DNA of 64,000 nt from positions 1 to 64,000 of the forward strand of contig NZ_JOAX01000031.1 in the NCBI RefSeq assembly GCF_000720485.1, given 5' to 3'. The stretch's first letter is position 1; each line of letters starts with the position of its first letter. This DNA is from Streptomyces ochraceiscleroticus. Its GTDB lineage: Bacteria; Actinomycetota; Actinomycetes; Streptomycetales; Streptomycetaceae. Below are positions 42,911 through 51,459 of this stretch, piece by piece. The translations under genes and the position numbers were made by a program. The notes under the pieces were generated by a model that ran no database searches, had not been told where the DNA came from, and saw only the letters and a list, made by a program, of their open reading frames with translations.

Positions 42911-43444
42911 GTGGCCGGACAGACCCCGCAGCCCGCTGTCCAGTCGTCCGCCGTCCAGCCGCCCGCCGTCCCGCCGGCACAGCGCGGCGCGACACGGATC
43001 TCCGACCGGGTGGTCGCGAAGATCGCGGCCCAGGCGGCACGGGAGGCGCTGCGGCGCGGACCGGACGCGGTGCCGCGGGACGGCAGCGGCGCGCACGCCG
43101 CCGACAGCCCGTACACCGACGACCTGGCCGCTCGTGACGGCGCCCCGGACAGCGACACCCCGCAGCGCGGTACCCGCCCCCGCGACGTCCGTCCCGATGA
43201 TGCCCGTGCCACCGTCGTGGTGCGGCGGCACAACAGCCAGGACACCCATGGCGAGGCACACGTCCGGATCTTCGTCGAGCTCGGCTACCCCTGCGACATC
43301 GGCGCGGAGTGCGGCGCCGTGCGTCGGCAAGTGACCGAACGGGTATGGGCGTTGGCGGGCATGACGGTGCCCGAGGTGGCGGTGCAGGTGACGCGCCTGC
43401 ACTCGCCGCAGCTCAAGCGGGCCGGGCAGGGGAGAGTGCGATGA
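42911..43444 (+). CDS. Second Asp23/Gls24-like protein with a long insert
   Basis: A 177-aa protein starting at a GTG three bases after the previous stop. The N-terminal half keeps the family opening GATRISDRVVAKIAAQAAREAL; a low-complexity, Asp/Pro-rich insert of about 60 residues follows, and the fold resumes with AHVRIFVELGYPCDIGAECGAVRRQVTERVWALAGMTVPEVAVQVTRL. It seems a diverged paralogue of the first Asp23, perhaps a partner in a mixed assembly. Confidence 0.82.
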   Translation: MAGQTPQPAVQSSAVQPPAVPPAQRGATRISDRVVAKIAAQAAREALRRGPDAVPRDGSGAHAADSPYTDDLAARDGAPDSDTPQRGTRPRDVRPDDARATVVVRRHNSQDTHGEAHVRIFVELGYPCDIGAECGAVRRQVTERVWALAGMTVPEVAVQVTRLHSPQLKRAGQGRVR

Positions 43445-43478
43445 GGCGTACGGCGACCTGTGCGACGGGACGCGGGAC

Positions 43479-44144
43479 ATGAGCGAGCCGGACACGACGC
43501 GTCGGCTCCCGACGCTGGAGAAGGCACCGAGCGGACCCGGCGGCCCGGAAGGGCCCGAGCAGTCCGCCTCCGCCGCCGCGTACACCTCCGGCACCGGCGG
43601 CGGCAGGGCCGGACGCTTCTGGTCGGCCCGGCGGCTGCCGGCCGCACTGGTGGCGCTGGTGCTGCTCGCGGTGGCCGGGCTCTTCCTGTACGACGTGGCC
43701 GCGGTGCGGGCCGGGCAGCAGGCCATGGCCTGGCGCCAGTGGCTCGCCGACGAGCTGGCGTCCCGCCCCCTGGACAGCCCCTGGGTACTGGCCGCGGCGG
43801 CGCTCGCCGCGGCGCTGGGCCTCTGGCTGATCGTGCTCGCGGTGACGCCCGGGCTGCGCGCCGTCCTGACGATGCGGCCCGCGACGCCCGCGATGCGGGC
43901 CGGGCTGGACCGCCCGGCCGCCGCGCTGGTGCTGCGCGACCGCGCCATGGAGGTGGCGGGCGTGCAGTCCGTACGGATCACGGTCTCGCGCCGCCGGGTG
44001 CGGGCGCGCGCGATCGCGCACTTCCGCGAGCTGGACGAGGTGCGCGGTGACGTGGACGCCGCGCTCGCCGAGGGCCTGGAGCGGCTCGGCCTCGTCCGCC
44101 CGCTCGCCCTGTCCGTCCATGTACGCCGTCCCGGGAAGAGGTGA
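43479..44144 (+). CDS. DUF6286 domain-containing membrane protein
   Basis: A 221-aa protein with a disordered N-terminus, two helices (~53-75, LPAALVALVLLAVAGLFLYD, and ~100-125, WVLAAAALAAALGLWLIVLAV) and a C-terminal soluble domain with [39 protein letters not shown]. This layout is usual for DUF6286 proteins in actinobacterial asp23/amaP operons. It is cotranscribed with its neighbours. Confidence 0.85.
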   Translation: MSEPDTTRRLPTLEKAPSGPGGPEGPEQSASAAAYTSGTGGGRAGRFWSARRLPAALVALVLLAVAGLFLYDVAAVRAGQQAMAWRQWLADELASRPLDSPWVLAAAALAAALGLWLIVLAVTPGLRAVLTMRPATPAMRAGLDRPAAALVLRDRAMEVAGVQSVRITVSRRRVRARAIAHFRELDEVRGDVDAALAEGLERLGLVRPLALSVHVRRPGKR

Positions 44145-44147
44145 GCG

Positions 44148-44756
44148 GTGCCGATGCGTCAGGTACGGCGGGCGGTCAACCGTGTGCTGCTGGGGCTGAT
44201 GGGACTGGTGCTGCTGGGCGCCGGCGGGCTGGTGCTGTTCGGCGGCCTCGCGCCGGAGAAGTGGCACGACGGGCTGCCGAAGGGGTGGCCGTGGGCCGCG
44301 CCCGGTGACGTCCTGCTGCCCGCCGCGGACCGTACGCGCTGGACGGGCACGGGCTGGTGGTGGCCGGTGGTGATCGCCGCACTCGCCGTCCTGGCGCTGC
44401 TCGCCCTCTGGTGGCTGGTGACCCAGTTCCGCGGCCGCCGGCTGCGCGAGGTCCTGGTCGACACCGGGGACGGCGAGGGCGCATTGCTGCGCGGGCGCGC
44501 CCTGGAAGACGTCCTCGCGGCCGAGGCGGCGAGCGCGGACGGGGTGCACAAGGCCGTCGCGCACCTGACGGGCCGGCGCCGCGAGCCCCGCGTACGGGTC
44601 CGGCTCCTGCTGGAGCCGCACGCGGACCCGGTCGGCGCGGTGGATCTTCTCGGCACGCAGGTGGTGGAGCACGCCCGCGAGTCGACGGGCCTGGCCGAGC
44701 TCCCGGCGGAGGTCAGGCTGCGGGCCGTACGGCACCGGGCCGAACGGGTCAGCTGA
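44148..44756 (+). CDS. amaP: Alkaline shock response membrane anchor protein AmaP
   Basis: A 202-aa protein with two N-terminal helices (~12-35, LLGLMGLVLLGAGGLVLFGG; ~75-97, WWWPVVIAALAVLALLALWWLV) and a cytosolic domain whose VHKAVAHLTGRRREPRVRVRLLLEPHADPVGAVDLL matches AmaP. It should anchor the Asp23 proteins encoded upstream. A GTG at 44148 or an ATG at 44154 can start it. Last gene of the five-gene envelope stress operon 42149-44756. Confidence 0.85.
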   Translation: MPMRQVRRAVNRVLLGLMGLVLLGAGGLVLFGGLAPEKWHDGLPKGWPWAAPGDVLLPAADRTRWTGTGWWWPVVIAALAVLALLALWWLVTQFRGRRLREVLVDTGDGEGALLRGRALEDVLAAEAASADGVHKAVAHLTGRRREPRVRVRLLLEPHADPVGAVDLLGTQVVEHARESTGLAELPAEVRLRAVRHRAERVS

Positions 44757-44801
44757 CGCCCGCGCGGGAGCTCGAGTACCGGCTCCTGGGCTCAGGTGGG
44801 C

Positions 44802-45557
44802 TCAGAACCCGTGCCGCGCCCCGCCGTCGATGGGCAGCATGACGCCGTTGACGTACGACGCCGCGGGGGAGAGCAGGAAGGCGGCGGTGCGGCCGAACTC
44901 CTCCGGGGTGCCGTAGCGGCGCAGCGGGATCGTCGCGGCGTTGCGGGCGCGGGAGCCCTCCGCGTCGCCCGACAGCTCGTCGAGCTGCTGCATCCGGTCG
45001 GTGGCGATGCGGCCGGGGAGCACGCCGAGGACGCGGATGCCCTGCGGGCCCAGCTCGACGGAGAGCGACTTGGCGAAGCCGGCGAGGCCGGGGCGGAGCC
45101 CGTTGGAGATGGTGAGGCCGGGGATCGGCTCGTGCACGGAGCCGGAGAGCACGAAGCCGATCACGCCGCCCTCGCCGAGCGCCTCGGCGGCCGTACGGGC
45201 CATCCGTACCGCGCCCATGAAGACGGAGTCGAACGCGGCCTGCCACTGCTCGTCGGTGTTGGAGGCGGCGCTGCCCGGGGGCGGGCCGCCGACGCTGATG
45301 AGGATGCCGTCCAGGCCGCCGAAGCGGTCGCGGGCGGCGTCCACCAGGCGCTGGGCCGCGGCCGGGTCGGCGTTGTCCGCGCCGACGCCGTGGGCGCGCG
45401 GGCCGAGCTGCTTCGCGGCGTCGGTGGCCGCTTCCTCCGTACGCCCGGTGAGCACGACGTTCGCGCCGTCGGCGACGAGCGCACTGGCGGTGGCGCGGCC
45501 CAGTCCACGGGTCGCGCCGGTGACGATGTACGTCCGGTCGGTGAGTCCAAGGTCCAT
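44802..45557 (-). CDS. SDR family oxidoreductase lacking the canonical catalytic Tyr-Lys pair
   Basis: A 251-aa Rossmann protein with YIVTGATRGLGRATASAL (NAD(P) binding), ILISVGGPPPGS in place of NNAG, the Ser in VLSGSVHEPIPGL and, where YxxxK is expected, SNGLRPGLAGFAKSL. Thus Tyr and Lys are replaced by Ser and Arg. The rest, including GPQGIRVLGVLPGRIATDRM and SYVNGVMLPIDGG, is typical. The subfamily is known among actinobacteria, but its chemistry is unclear. It lies 4 bases after the GH15 stop and is probably cotranscribed. Confidence 0.88.
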   Translation of the reverse strand: MDLGLTDRTYIVTGATRGLGRATASALVADGANVVLTGRTEEAATDAAKQLGPRAHGVGADNADPAAAQRLVDAARDRFGGLDGILISVGGPPPGSAASNTDEQWQAAFDSVFMGAVRMARTAAEALGEGGVIGFVLSGSVHEPIPGLTISNGLRPGLAGFAKSLSVELGPQGIRVLGVLPGRIATDRMQQLDELSGDAEGSRARNAATIPLRRYGTPEEFGRTAAFLLSPAASYVNGVMLPIDGGARHGF

Positions 45558-45561
45558 GGGG

Positions 45562-47361
45562 TCAGTCTGCCTTGAGCATCCCGGCCAGCGTGAAGGCGGT
45601 ACCGATCAGGCCGACGTGGCTGAACGCCTGCGGGAAGTTGCCGAGCTGGCAGCCGGTCGCCGGGTCGTACTCCTCGGCCAGCAGCCCGAGGTCCGTGCGG
45701 AGTTCGAGGAGGCGGTCGAAGAGCTCGCGGGCCTCCTTCTGCCGCCCGGTGAGGTGCAGCGCGTCGGCGAGCCAGAAGGAGCACACCAGGAAGGTGCCCT
45801 CCTGGCCCGGCAGCCCGTCGGTCTTGTGGTGGGGCCCGTCGGCCCGCCGCGTGCTGTAGCGGTGCACCAGGCCGTTGTGCGTGAGCTCCCGGTGTACCGC
45901 GTCGACGGTGCCGATGACGCGCGGGTCGTCGCCCGGCAGGAAGCCGACGCGCGGGATGAGGAGCGTCGCCGCGTCCAGCTCTTCCGAGCCGTAGTACTGG
46001 GTGAAGGTCCCGCGCTCGGGGTCGTACCCCTTCTCGCACACCTCGCGGTGCACCTCGTCCCGCATCGCGCGCCAGACGTCGAGATCCGCCTTCAGATGCG
46101 GGTGCGCCTCGGCGGTGCGGATGGCGCGGTCGGCGGCGACCCAGGCCATGACCTTGGAGTGCACGAAGTGCCGGCGCGGGCCGCGCACCTCCCACAGGCC
46201 CTCGTCCGGCTCCTGCCAGTTCTTCCGAAGGAAGGCGAGCAGCGCGCGCTGGATGTTCCAGGCGTGCGGCTTGTCGGGCATCCCGGCGGCCTGGGCGAGG
46301 TGCAGGGAGTCCAGGACCTCGCCGTAGACGTCGAGCTGGAGCTGTTCGACGGCGGCGTTGCCGATACGGACGGGGATTGAGCCGGAGTACCCCTCCAGCC
46401 AGGGCAGCTCCGCCTCGGGGAGCCGCCGCTCGCCCGACAGTCCGTACATGATCTGCAGGTCGGCGGGGGAGCCGGCCACCGCGCGCAGCAGCCAGTCGCG
46501 CCAGGCCACGGCCTCCTCGGTGTACCCGGCGGAGAGCAGTGCGTTGAGGGTGAGGGTGGCGTCGCGCAGCCAGCAGTAGCGGTAGTCCCAGTTGCGGACG
46601 CCGCCGATCTCCTCGGGCAGCGAGGTGGTGGGGGCCGCGACGATACCGCCGGTGGGCGCGTACGTCAGCGCCTTCAGCGTGATCAGGGAGCGGACGACGG
46701 CATCGCGGTGCGGCCCGTCGTACGAGCACTGCGCCGCCCACTCCTCCCAGTCCTCCAGCGTGCAGCTCAGCGCGTCGTACGGGTCGATGCGGGCGGGGCG
46801 CGGCTCGTGGGAGGGGTGCCAGGTGAGGACGAAGGCGACCTGTTCGCCGGCCTCGACGGTGAAGTCGGAGCGAGTACTGAAGCCCTGGCCGTACGTCGTC
46901 ACCTCGGGCACGGAGTGCAGCCAGACGGAGTCGGGCCCCGCGACGGCGACCCGGCAGTCCCCGACGTGCCGCACCCAGGGGACGACGCGTCCGTAGTCGA
47001 AGCGCAGCCGCAGGACACCGCGCATCTCGACGCTGCCCTCCAGGCCCTCGACGAGGCGGACGACATCGGGGGCGCGGTCGCGCTGCGGCATGAAGTCCGT
47101 GACGCGGACGCGGCCGGTGTCGGTCGTCCAGACGGTGTCCAGGACGAGCGAGTCGCCCCGGTAGGACCGCTCGCTGCGGGCGCGGTGGTCGGCGGGGGCG
47201 AGCCGCCAGTGGCCGTTGTCGCGGTTGCCCAGCAGGGCGGCGAAGCAGGCGGCGGAGTCGAAGCGGGGCAGGCACAGCCAGTCGATGGAGCCGTCGCGGC
47301 CGACGAGCCCGGCGGTCTGCAGGTCCCCGATGAGCGCGTAGTCCTCGATAGGTGGATGCAC
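45562..47361 (-). CDS. GH15 family glycosidase (glucoamylase/trehalase type)
   Basis: A 599-aa protein with the actinobacterial GH15 layout: an N-terminal beta-sandwich beginning PIEDYALIGDLQTAGLVGRDGSIDWLCLPRFDSAACFAALLG and an (alpha/alpha)6 barrel with GGVRNWDYRYCWLRDATLTL (residues ~255-274) and VRIGNAAVEQLQLDVYGEVLDSL. Known relatives in mycobacteria are trehalases; others hydrolyse starch-like chains. No signal peptide is seen, so a cytosolic trehalase-like role is reasonable. Confidence 0.88.
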   Translation of the reverse strand: MHPPIEDYALIGDLQTAGLVGRDGSIDWLCLPRFDSAACFAALLGNRDNGHWRLAPADHRARSERSYRGDSLVLDTVWTTDTGRVRVTDFMPQRDRAPDVVRLVEGLEGSVEMRGVLRLRFDYGRVVPWVRHVGDCRVAVAGPDSVWLHSVPEVTTYGQGFSTRSDFTVEAGEQVAFVLTWHPSHEPRPARIDPYDALSCTLEDWEEWAAQCSYDGPHRDAVVRSLITLKALTYAPTGGIVAAPTTSLPEEIGGVRNWDYRYCWLRDATLTLNALLSAGYTEEAVAWRDWLLRAVAGSPADLQIMYGLSGERRLPEAELPWLEGYSGSIPVRIGNAAVEQLQLDVYGEVLDSLHLAQAAGMPDKPHAWNIQRALLAFLRKNWQEPDEGLWEVRGPRRHFVHSKVMAWVAADRAIRTAEAHPHLKADLDVWRAMRDEVHREVCEKGYDPERGTFTQYYGSEELDAATLLIPRVGFLPGDDPRVIGTVDAVHRELTHNGLVHRYSTRRADGPHHKTDGLPGQEGTFLVCSFWLADALHLTGRQKEARELFDRLLELRTDLGLLAEEYDPATGCQLGNFPQAFSHVGLIGTAFTLAGMLKAD

Positions 47362-47402
47362 GCTGTCACGACTGCCCGGTGGGGCCGGGAGCTATGCCGG
47401 GG

Positions 47403-48272
47403 CTAGTCCTTGGCGGCGGCTGCCGGGGTGGCGGAGCCGGCCTTCTCCTGCGGCCGCTCCGGTTCGGCCGGGGCGGCGGAGCCCTCGGCCGTGGCGGCGG
47501 CAGCGGCGCGGTCCCGGCGCTCGCGGCGTACGAGGACCACCCAGCCGACCGGCACGGCGGCGGCGAACAGCCACCACTGGATGGCGTACGCCATGTGCGG
47601 GCCGATGCTGTCGTGGTCCGGGTCCGGCACCAGCTCGGGCTTGTCGTGCGCGGGCTCGGGCGCGGTCTGCTCGATGTAGCCGCCGAGCACCGGGCGGTGC
47701 AGCCGCTCGGCGGCCTGCTTGCTGTTGATCAGCATGACCTGGCGGTCGGGCAGGCCCTTGGTGTCCTTGATCCCGCTCTCGGCGGTGGTCTCGTCGGGGA
47801 TCGCCCGGCCGGTGACGGTGACCGTTCCCTTCGGCGCCGGCGGCACGTCGGGGAAGGTGGTGAGCGCGCCGCCGCTGGGCGCGATCCAGCCGCGGTTGAC
47901 CAGGACGGTGGAGCCGCCGGTCAGCCGCAGCGGGGTGAGGACGTAGTAGCCGATGGTCTGCTCGTCGGCGGCGGTGCGGTTGCGCACCACTACCTCGCCC
48001 TTGGTGTCGTACCGACCCGTGGCCTGCACCGGATGCCAGCGGTCCGCCTCCGGCAGGTCGCGCCCCGGCTTCGCGAGATCGGTGACCGGTACCGGCTTCG
48101 CGTGCAGCGCCGCGGCGATCTGGGCGTTCTGCGCGACCTTGTGCTCATGGCGGTGGAGCTGCCAGAAGCCCAGCCTGATCATGACAGGGATCAGGACGAG
48201 GCCCACGAGGGTGAGGATCACCCACTGCCGGGACAACAGGAAGCGGTACACGGTATTGACGGTACCTGTCAC
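47403..48272 (-). CDS. SURF1 family cytochrome oxidase assembly protein
   Basis: A 289-aa protein with an N-terminal helix (LLSRQWVILTLVGLVLIPVMI) followed by the SURF1 motif GFWQLHRHEHK, a periplasmic-side domain with VQATGRYDTKGEVVVRNRT, PLRLTGGSTVLVNRGWI and a C-terminal helix (HMAYAIQWWLFAAAVPVGWVVLVRRERR). It helps assemble cytochrome c oxidase. The Ala-rich tail after the last helix is disordered. Confidence 0.9.
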   Translation of the reverse strand: MTGTVNTVYRFLLSRQWVILTLVGLVLIPVMIRLGFWQLHRHEHKVAQNAQIAAALHAKPVPVTDLAKPGRDLPEADRWHPVQATGRYDTKGEVVVRNRTAADEQTIGYYVLTPLRLTGGSTVLVNRGWIAPSGGALTTFPDVPPAPKGTVTVTGRAIPDETTAESGIKDTKGLPDRQVMLINSKQAAERLHRPVLGGYIEQTAPEPAHDKPELVPDPDHDSIGPHMAYAIQWWLFAAAVPVGWVVLVRRERRDRAAAAATAEGSAAPAEPERPQEKAGSATPAAAAKD

Positions 48273-48354
48273 GATTCGGCCCCCGACGGCAGGGTCCCGC
48301 CGGGGGCCGGCCGAAGCGCCCCGGTCCGGCGGTCAGGGTGCCGGGCGCGCGCCC

Positions 48355-48588
48355 TCAGACCCGGTCGACGATGCCCACCTTCCCCTCCGCGCGGGCGCAG
48401 TGGGCGCAGCAGTACCAGTGGCCGTCGGCCTCGACGCCGTGGCCGATGACCTGGCACCGGCAGTGCTCGCAGATGGGCGCCATGCGGTGGATGGCGCAGG
48501 AGAAGCAGTCGAAGACGTGCACCGCGCCCTGCGCGTGCACCTCGAACGTCATGCCGTAGTCGTTTCCGCAGACCTCGCATCGTGCCAT
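48355..48588 (-). CDS. Small Cys-rich protein with a metallothionein-like segment
   Basis: A 77-aa protein with ten cysteines. The N-terminus has C-x2-C (CEVC) and a later C-x2-C (CFSC), as in zinc ribbons. The C-terminal half reads CEHCRCQVIGHGVEADGHWYCC followed by AHCA, which matches the pattern of bacterial metallothioneins (CxxCxCxV then YCC..CA). It should bind zinc or copper. It lies close to the cytochrome oxidase assembly gene on the same strand. Confidence 0.75.
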   Translation of the reverse strand: MARCEVCGNDYGMTFEVHAQGAVHVFDCFSCAIHRMAPICEHCRCQVIGHGVEADGHWYCCAHCARAEGKVGIVDRV

Positions 48589-48732
48589 GCGCCCCAGGAT
48601 GGGCGCGGTTTTCCGACGGGGCCCGCCCGGGCGGGGGTGTGTTGTGTGGCTTCACCCGGATGGGGGCGGGGGCTGCGGCTGCTCGCCGTGGGGGTTCGGT
48701 CGTCTGCCGGCCGGCCCGCCGTGGTGGGTTGC

Positions 48733-48764
48733 TCGCGCAGTTCCCCGCGCCCCTGACGGGGCGC
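48733..48764 (-). terminator. Repeat copy 2 forming the terminator of the exonuclease gene
   Basis: The 24-bp repeat also found at 16216-16239 begins here at 48733 and continues into a perfect hairpin GCGCCCC-TGAC-GGGGCGC (48747-48764). It ends 5 bases from the stop codon of the minus-strand exonuclease gene. Confidence 0.7.
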
Positions 48765-48769
48765 TGCCC

Positions 48770-49795
48770 CTACTTCGCCGGGAGGACGTCCTGCAGGAGT
48801 TGCATGAAGGCTGCTTCGTCTATGACCGGGGTGCCGAAGGAGCGGGCCTTGGTGGTTTTGGAGGTGGGGGAGTCGGGGTCGTTGGTGACCAGGAGGCTGG
48901 TCAGGCGGGAGACGCTGGTCGCGACGTGCAGGCCGGCCTCGGTCGCGCGGTCCTCCAGCAGCTCGCGGTCCACGGAGGTGTCGCCGGAGAAGGCGACCCG
49001 CATGCCCTGCATGAGCCGGCCGCCCGCTTCGTACCGCCCGGGGTTCGGATAGGGGCAGGCCGGGCGCTTGCGGGAGGGGCGCCAGGTCGTCGGGCGGTAC
49101 TGCGAGCCGTATCCGGAGCGCTGCGCGGGCGGGCGCGGCGCGTCGGTCCACTCGGTCAGCGGCTGGCAGGCCAGCAGCGGCAGCCGGAGGTTCCCCTCGG
49201 CGGCCAGCCGGAGGCTCGGCCGGAACGCCTCGGCGAGGACGCGGGCGTCGTCCAGCGCGTGGTGCGCCTGCTCCTGCACGACGCCGTAGTGCGCGGCGAG
49301 GGACTCCAGCTTGTGGTTGGGCAGCGGGAGGCGCAGCTCCTTGGAGAGCGCGATCGTGCACAGCCGCTGGCGCACCGGTGCCTGGGCCTTCGCCCGGGCG
49401 TACTCGCGGGCGATCATCGACCAGTCGAACATCGCGTTGTGTGCGACGAGGACGCGGTCCTCCAGGCGCCGGGACAGCTCGGGGACGATCTCCGGGAAGA
49501 GCGGGGCGCCGGCCAGCACCTCGGTCGTGAGGCCGTGGATCCAGACCGGGCCGGGGTCGCGCTCGGGGTTGACGAGGGTGTACCAGCGGTCCTGGACCTC
49601 GCCGCGGGCGTCCAGTTGATACACGGCGGCAGAGATGATCCGGTCGTCGCGGGCCAGGCCGGTGGTCTCCACGTCGACCACCGCATACCCCTGTGGGTAC
49701 GCGGTGGGCCAGTCGGCCTGTTCCTCCTGCGGGGCCGGCTGCCGCACGATCTCCGGGGAGAGCGGGCGGTCGGCTGCCGTGCGGTCTTCGAGCAT
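48770..49795 (-). CDS. DEDDh 3'-5' exonuclease with C-terminal BRCT-like domain
   Basis: A 341-aa protein. The exonuclease domain has VVDVETTG (D, E; residues ~39-46), HNAMFDWS with the third Asp, and HHALDDARVLAEA with His and the last Asp, as in DnaQ epsilon. Residues ~260-341 form a BRCT-like domain: MRVAFSGDTSVDRELLEDRATEAGLHVATSVSRLTSLLVTNDP and GTPVIDEAAFMQLL. Between is a basic Pro/Arg/Tyr linker. Start 49795 (MLEDRTAADR). A repair or nucleic-acid salvage role is inferred. Confidence 0.9.
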   Translation of the reverse strand: MLEDRTAADRPLSPEIVRQPAPQEEQADWPTAYPQGYAVVDVETTGLARDDRIISAAVYQLDARGEVQDRWYTLVNPERDPGPVWIHGLTTEVLAGAPLFPEIVPELSRRLEDRVLVAHNAMFDWSMIAREYARAKAQAPVRQRLCTIALSKELRLPLPNHKLESLAAHYGVVQEQAHHALDDARVLAEAFRPSLRLAAEGNLRLPLLACQPLTEWTDAPRPPAQRSGYGSQYRPTTWRPSRKRPACPYPNPGRYEAGGRLMQGMRVAFSGDTSVDRELLEDRATEAGLHVATSVSRLTSLLVTNDPDSPTSKTTKARSFGTPVIDEAAFMQLLQDVLPAK

Positions 49796-50071
49796 GGTCC
49801 ATGAGGATACGGGCCGGCACTGACAGCGATGCCCTGTGGGGGCGTACGGATGCGCGCTTGGGGAGGATTCGGACATCGCGCGCCCCATGCGTCCGGATTC
49901 CTGATAAGGCGTCAGGTTCCCTGCGTCTCCATGTCCTGACGATGCGCCCTGACCGATGCACGTCTCTTTACCTCTCGTGGGGTCGCGCTGTAACCCTGTT
50001 CCAGCACGGGCACGACACGTACGCGCAGCACCACCTCGAACGCTTCCTTCCGGACCGACCGAGGAGCCGCG

Positions 50072-51358
50072 ATGACGGACCCGACCGACCCGTACCTGAT
50101 CATCTCCGCCGACTGCCACGCCGGGCTGCCGGCCGAGCGGTACCGGCCCTATCTGGAGGCCGGGAACCACCGGGCCTTCGACGACTTCCTCGGGCAGCGG
50201 GACGCCCGGCGCGCCGTCAGGGCACGGCGCGGCATACGGAACGAGACCTCCGCCCTGAAGTGGCAGGAGGACAACGAGGAGGGCCTGCGCGGCGGCTGGG
50301 ACGCCGCGCAGCGCGCCAAGGAACTGGACGGCGACGGGGTGGCCGCCGAGGTCGTGCTGCCCGGCACGGACCCTGTCGACGGCGGTGTCGCGGCGCCCTT
50401 CGGGGCGGGCCTCGACGACCCCGAGGGGCAGGACCCCGAACTGGGCATGGCGGGCGCCCGGGCGTACAACCGCTGGCTCGCGGAGTTCTGCGCCACCGAC
50501 CCCGAGCGGCACTGCGGCGTCGCCGTGCTGCCGCTCGCCGGCGAGGTGGACGAGGCGGTCACGGAGATCCACCGGGCCCGCGACTCCGGGCTCGGCGCGC
50601 TGCTGATCCCGGCGACGTGGGCCGGCGGGGCGCCGTTCCACGACCGCCGGTACGACCCCGTCTGGGCGGCCGCCGCCGAGACCGCGATGCCCGTCCTCAC
50701 GCACGCGGGGGCCGCGCCCCGCCACGAGTACGGCGGCCACCTCGGCATCGAGCTGTCCGAGGCCGCCTGGTGGCCGGCCCGTCCGCTCTGGTTCCTGCTG
50801 TGGTCCGGGGCCTTCGAACGCCATCCGGGGCTGCGCTTCGGGGTCGCCGGGGCCGGCTGCTGGTGGCTGCCGAACCTGCTGTGGCAGATGGACCGGCTCT
50901 ACCTCGGCGCGCACGGTGGAAAGAAGCACTCCCCGTTCGCCGCGCTGAAGCGGTCCCCGCACGAGTACCTCGACCGTCAGGTCTTCGTGTGCGCCGCCGC
51001 ACCGCAGCGCCGCGAGCTGGCGCAGCGCTACGAGATCGGCGTGGACAACATCCTGTGGGGCTCGAATTTCCCGCACCCGGAGGGCACTTGGCCGCACACG
51101 GGGGAGTGGCTGCGCCGGGCCTTCCACGACATCCCGGTGGGGGAGACCCGCCGGATGCTCGGCGAGTCGGCCGCCGAGGTCTTCGGCTTCGACAAGCGGC
51201 GGCTCGCGCCGCTCGCGCAGCGCATCGGGCCGACGCCGGAGGCCCTGGGGCAGCCGCGCAATCAGGCGCCCGTCGAGGCGTGCTGGCGGCGCGCCCGGGA
51301 GACCGGCCGGCACTGGCTGACCGGCTTCGACTTCCCGTTCGTGGGGGTGGGGGAGTGA
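50072..51358 (+). CDS. Amidohydrolase family protein (ACMSD-like TIM barrel)
   Basis: A 428-aa protein. The metal-site region begins ISADCHAGLPAERY, with D-x-H instead of H-x-H, followed by the mid-barrel VLTHAGAAPRHEYGG and the last strand ILWGSNFPHPEGTWPHT with an Asn where an Asp is common. These are features of the Amidohydro_2 (decarboxylase-like) group. The substrate is unknown. The ATG at 50072 follows GAGGAG. The 276-bp upstream gap holds no clear motif. Confidence 0.85.
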   Translation: MTDPTDPYLIISADCHAGLPAERYRPYLEAGNHRAFDDFLGQRDARRAVRARRGIRNETSALKWQEDNEEGLRGGWDAAQRAKELDGDGVAAEVVLPGTDPVDGGVAAPFGAGLDDPEGQDPELGMAGARAYNRWLAEFCATDPERHCGVAVLPLAGEVDEAVTEIHRARDSGLGALLIPATWAGGAPFHDRRYDPVWAAAAETAMPVLTHAGAAPRHEYGGHLGIELSEAAWWPARPLWFLLWSGAFERHPGLRFGVAGAGCWWLPNLLWQMDRLYLGAHGGKKHSPFAALKRSPHEYLDRQVFVCAAAPQRRELAQRYEIGVDNILWGSNFPHPEGTWPHTGEWLRRAFHDIPVGETRRMLGESAAEVFGFDKRRLAPLAQRIGPTPEALGQPRNQAPVEACWRRARETGRHWLTGFDFPFVGVGE

Positions 51359-51388
51359 CGCGGGCCCGGACCCCGCGAGCGTACCGCC

Positions 51389-51418
51389 GGTAACATTTCT
51401 TAGTACTCGTTGGTAACA
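51389..51418. promoter_or_regulatory. Direct repeats upstream of the sterol desaturase-family gene
   Basis: GGTAACA is repeated at 51389-51395 and 51412-51418 (23-bp period) around the palindrome AGTACT (51402-51407). The spot is A/T-richer than its surroundings and lies 42-71 bp before the start, so it probably holds the promoter and an operator. Confidence 0.4.
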
Positions 51419-51459
51419 ACCTCTGGCCGAGCCCCTGTACGCCGTTCTATGGTGCCCGC

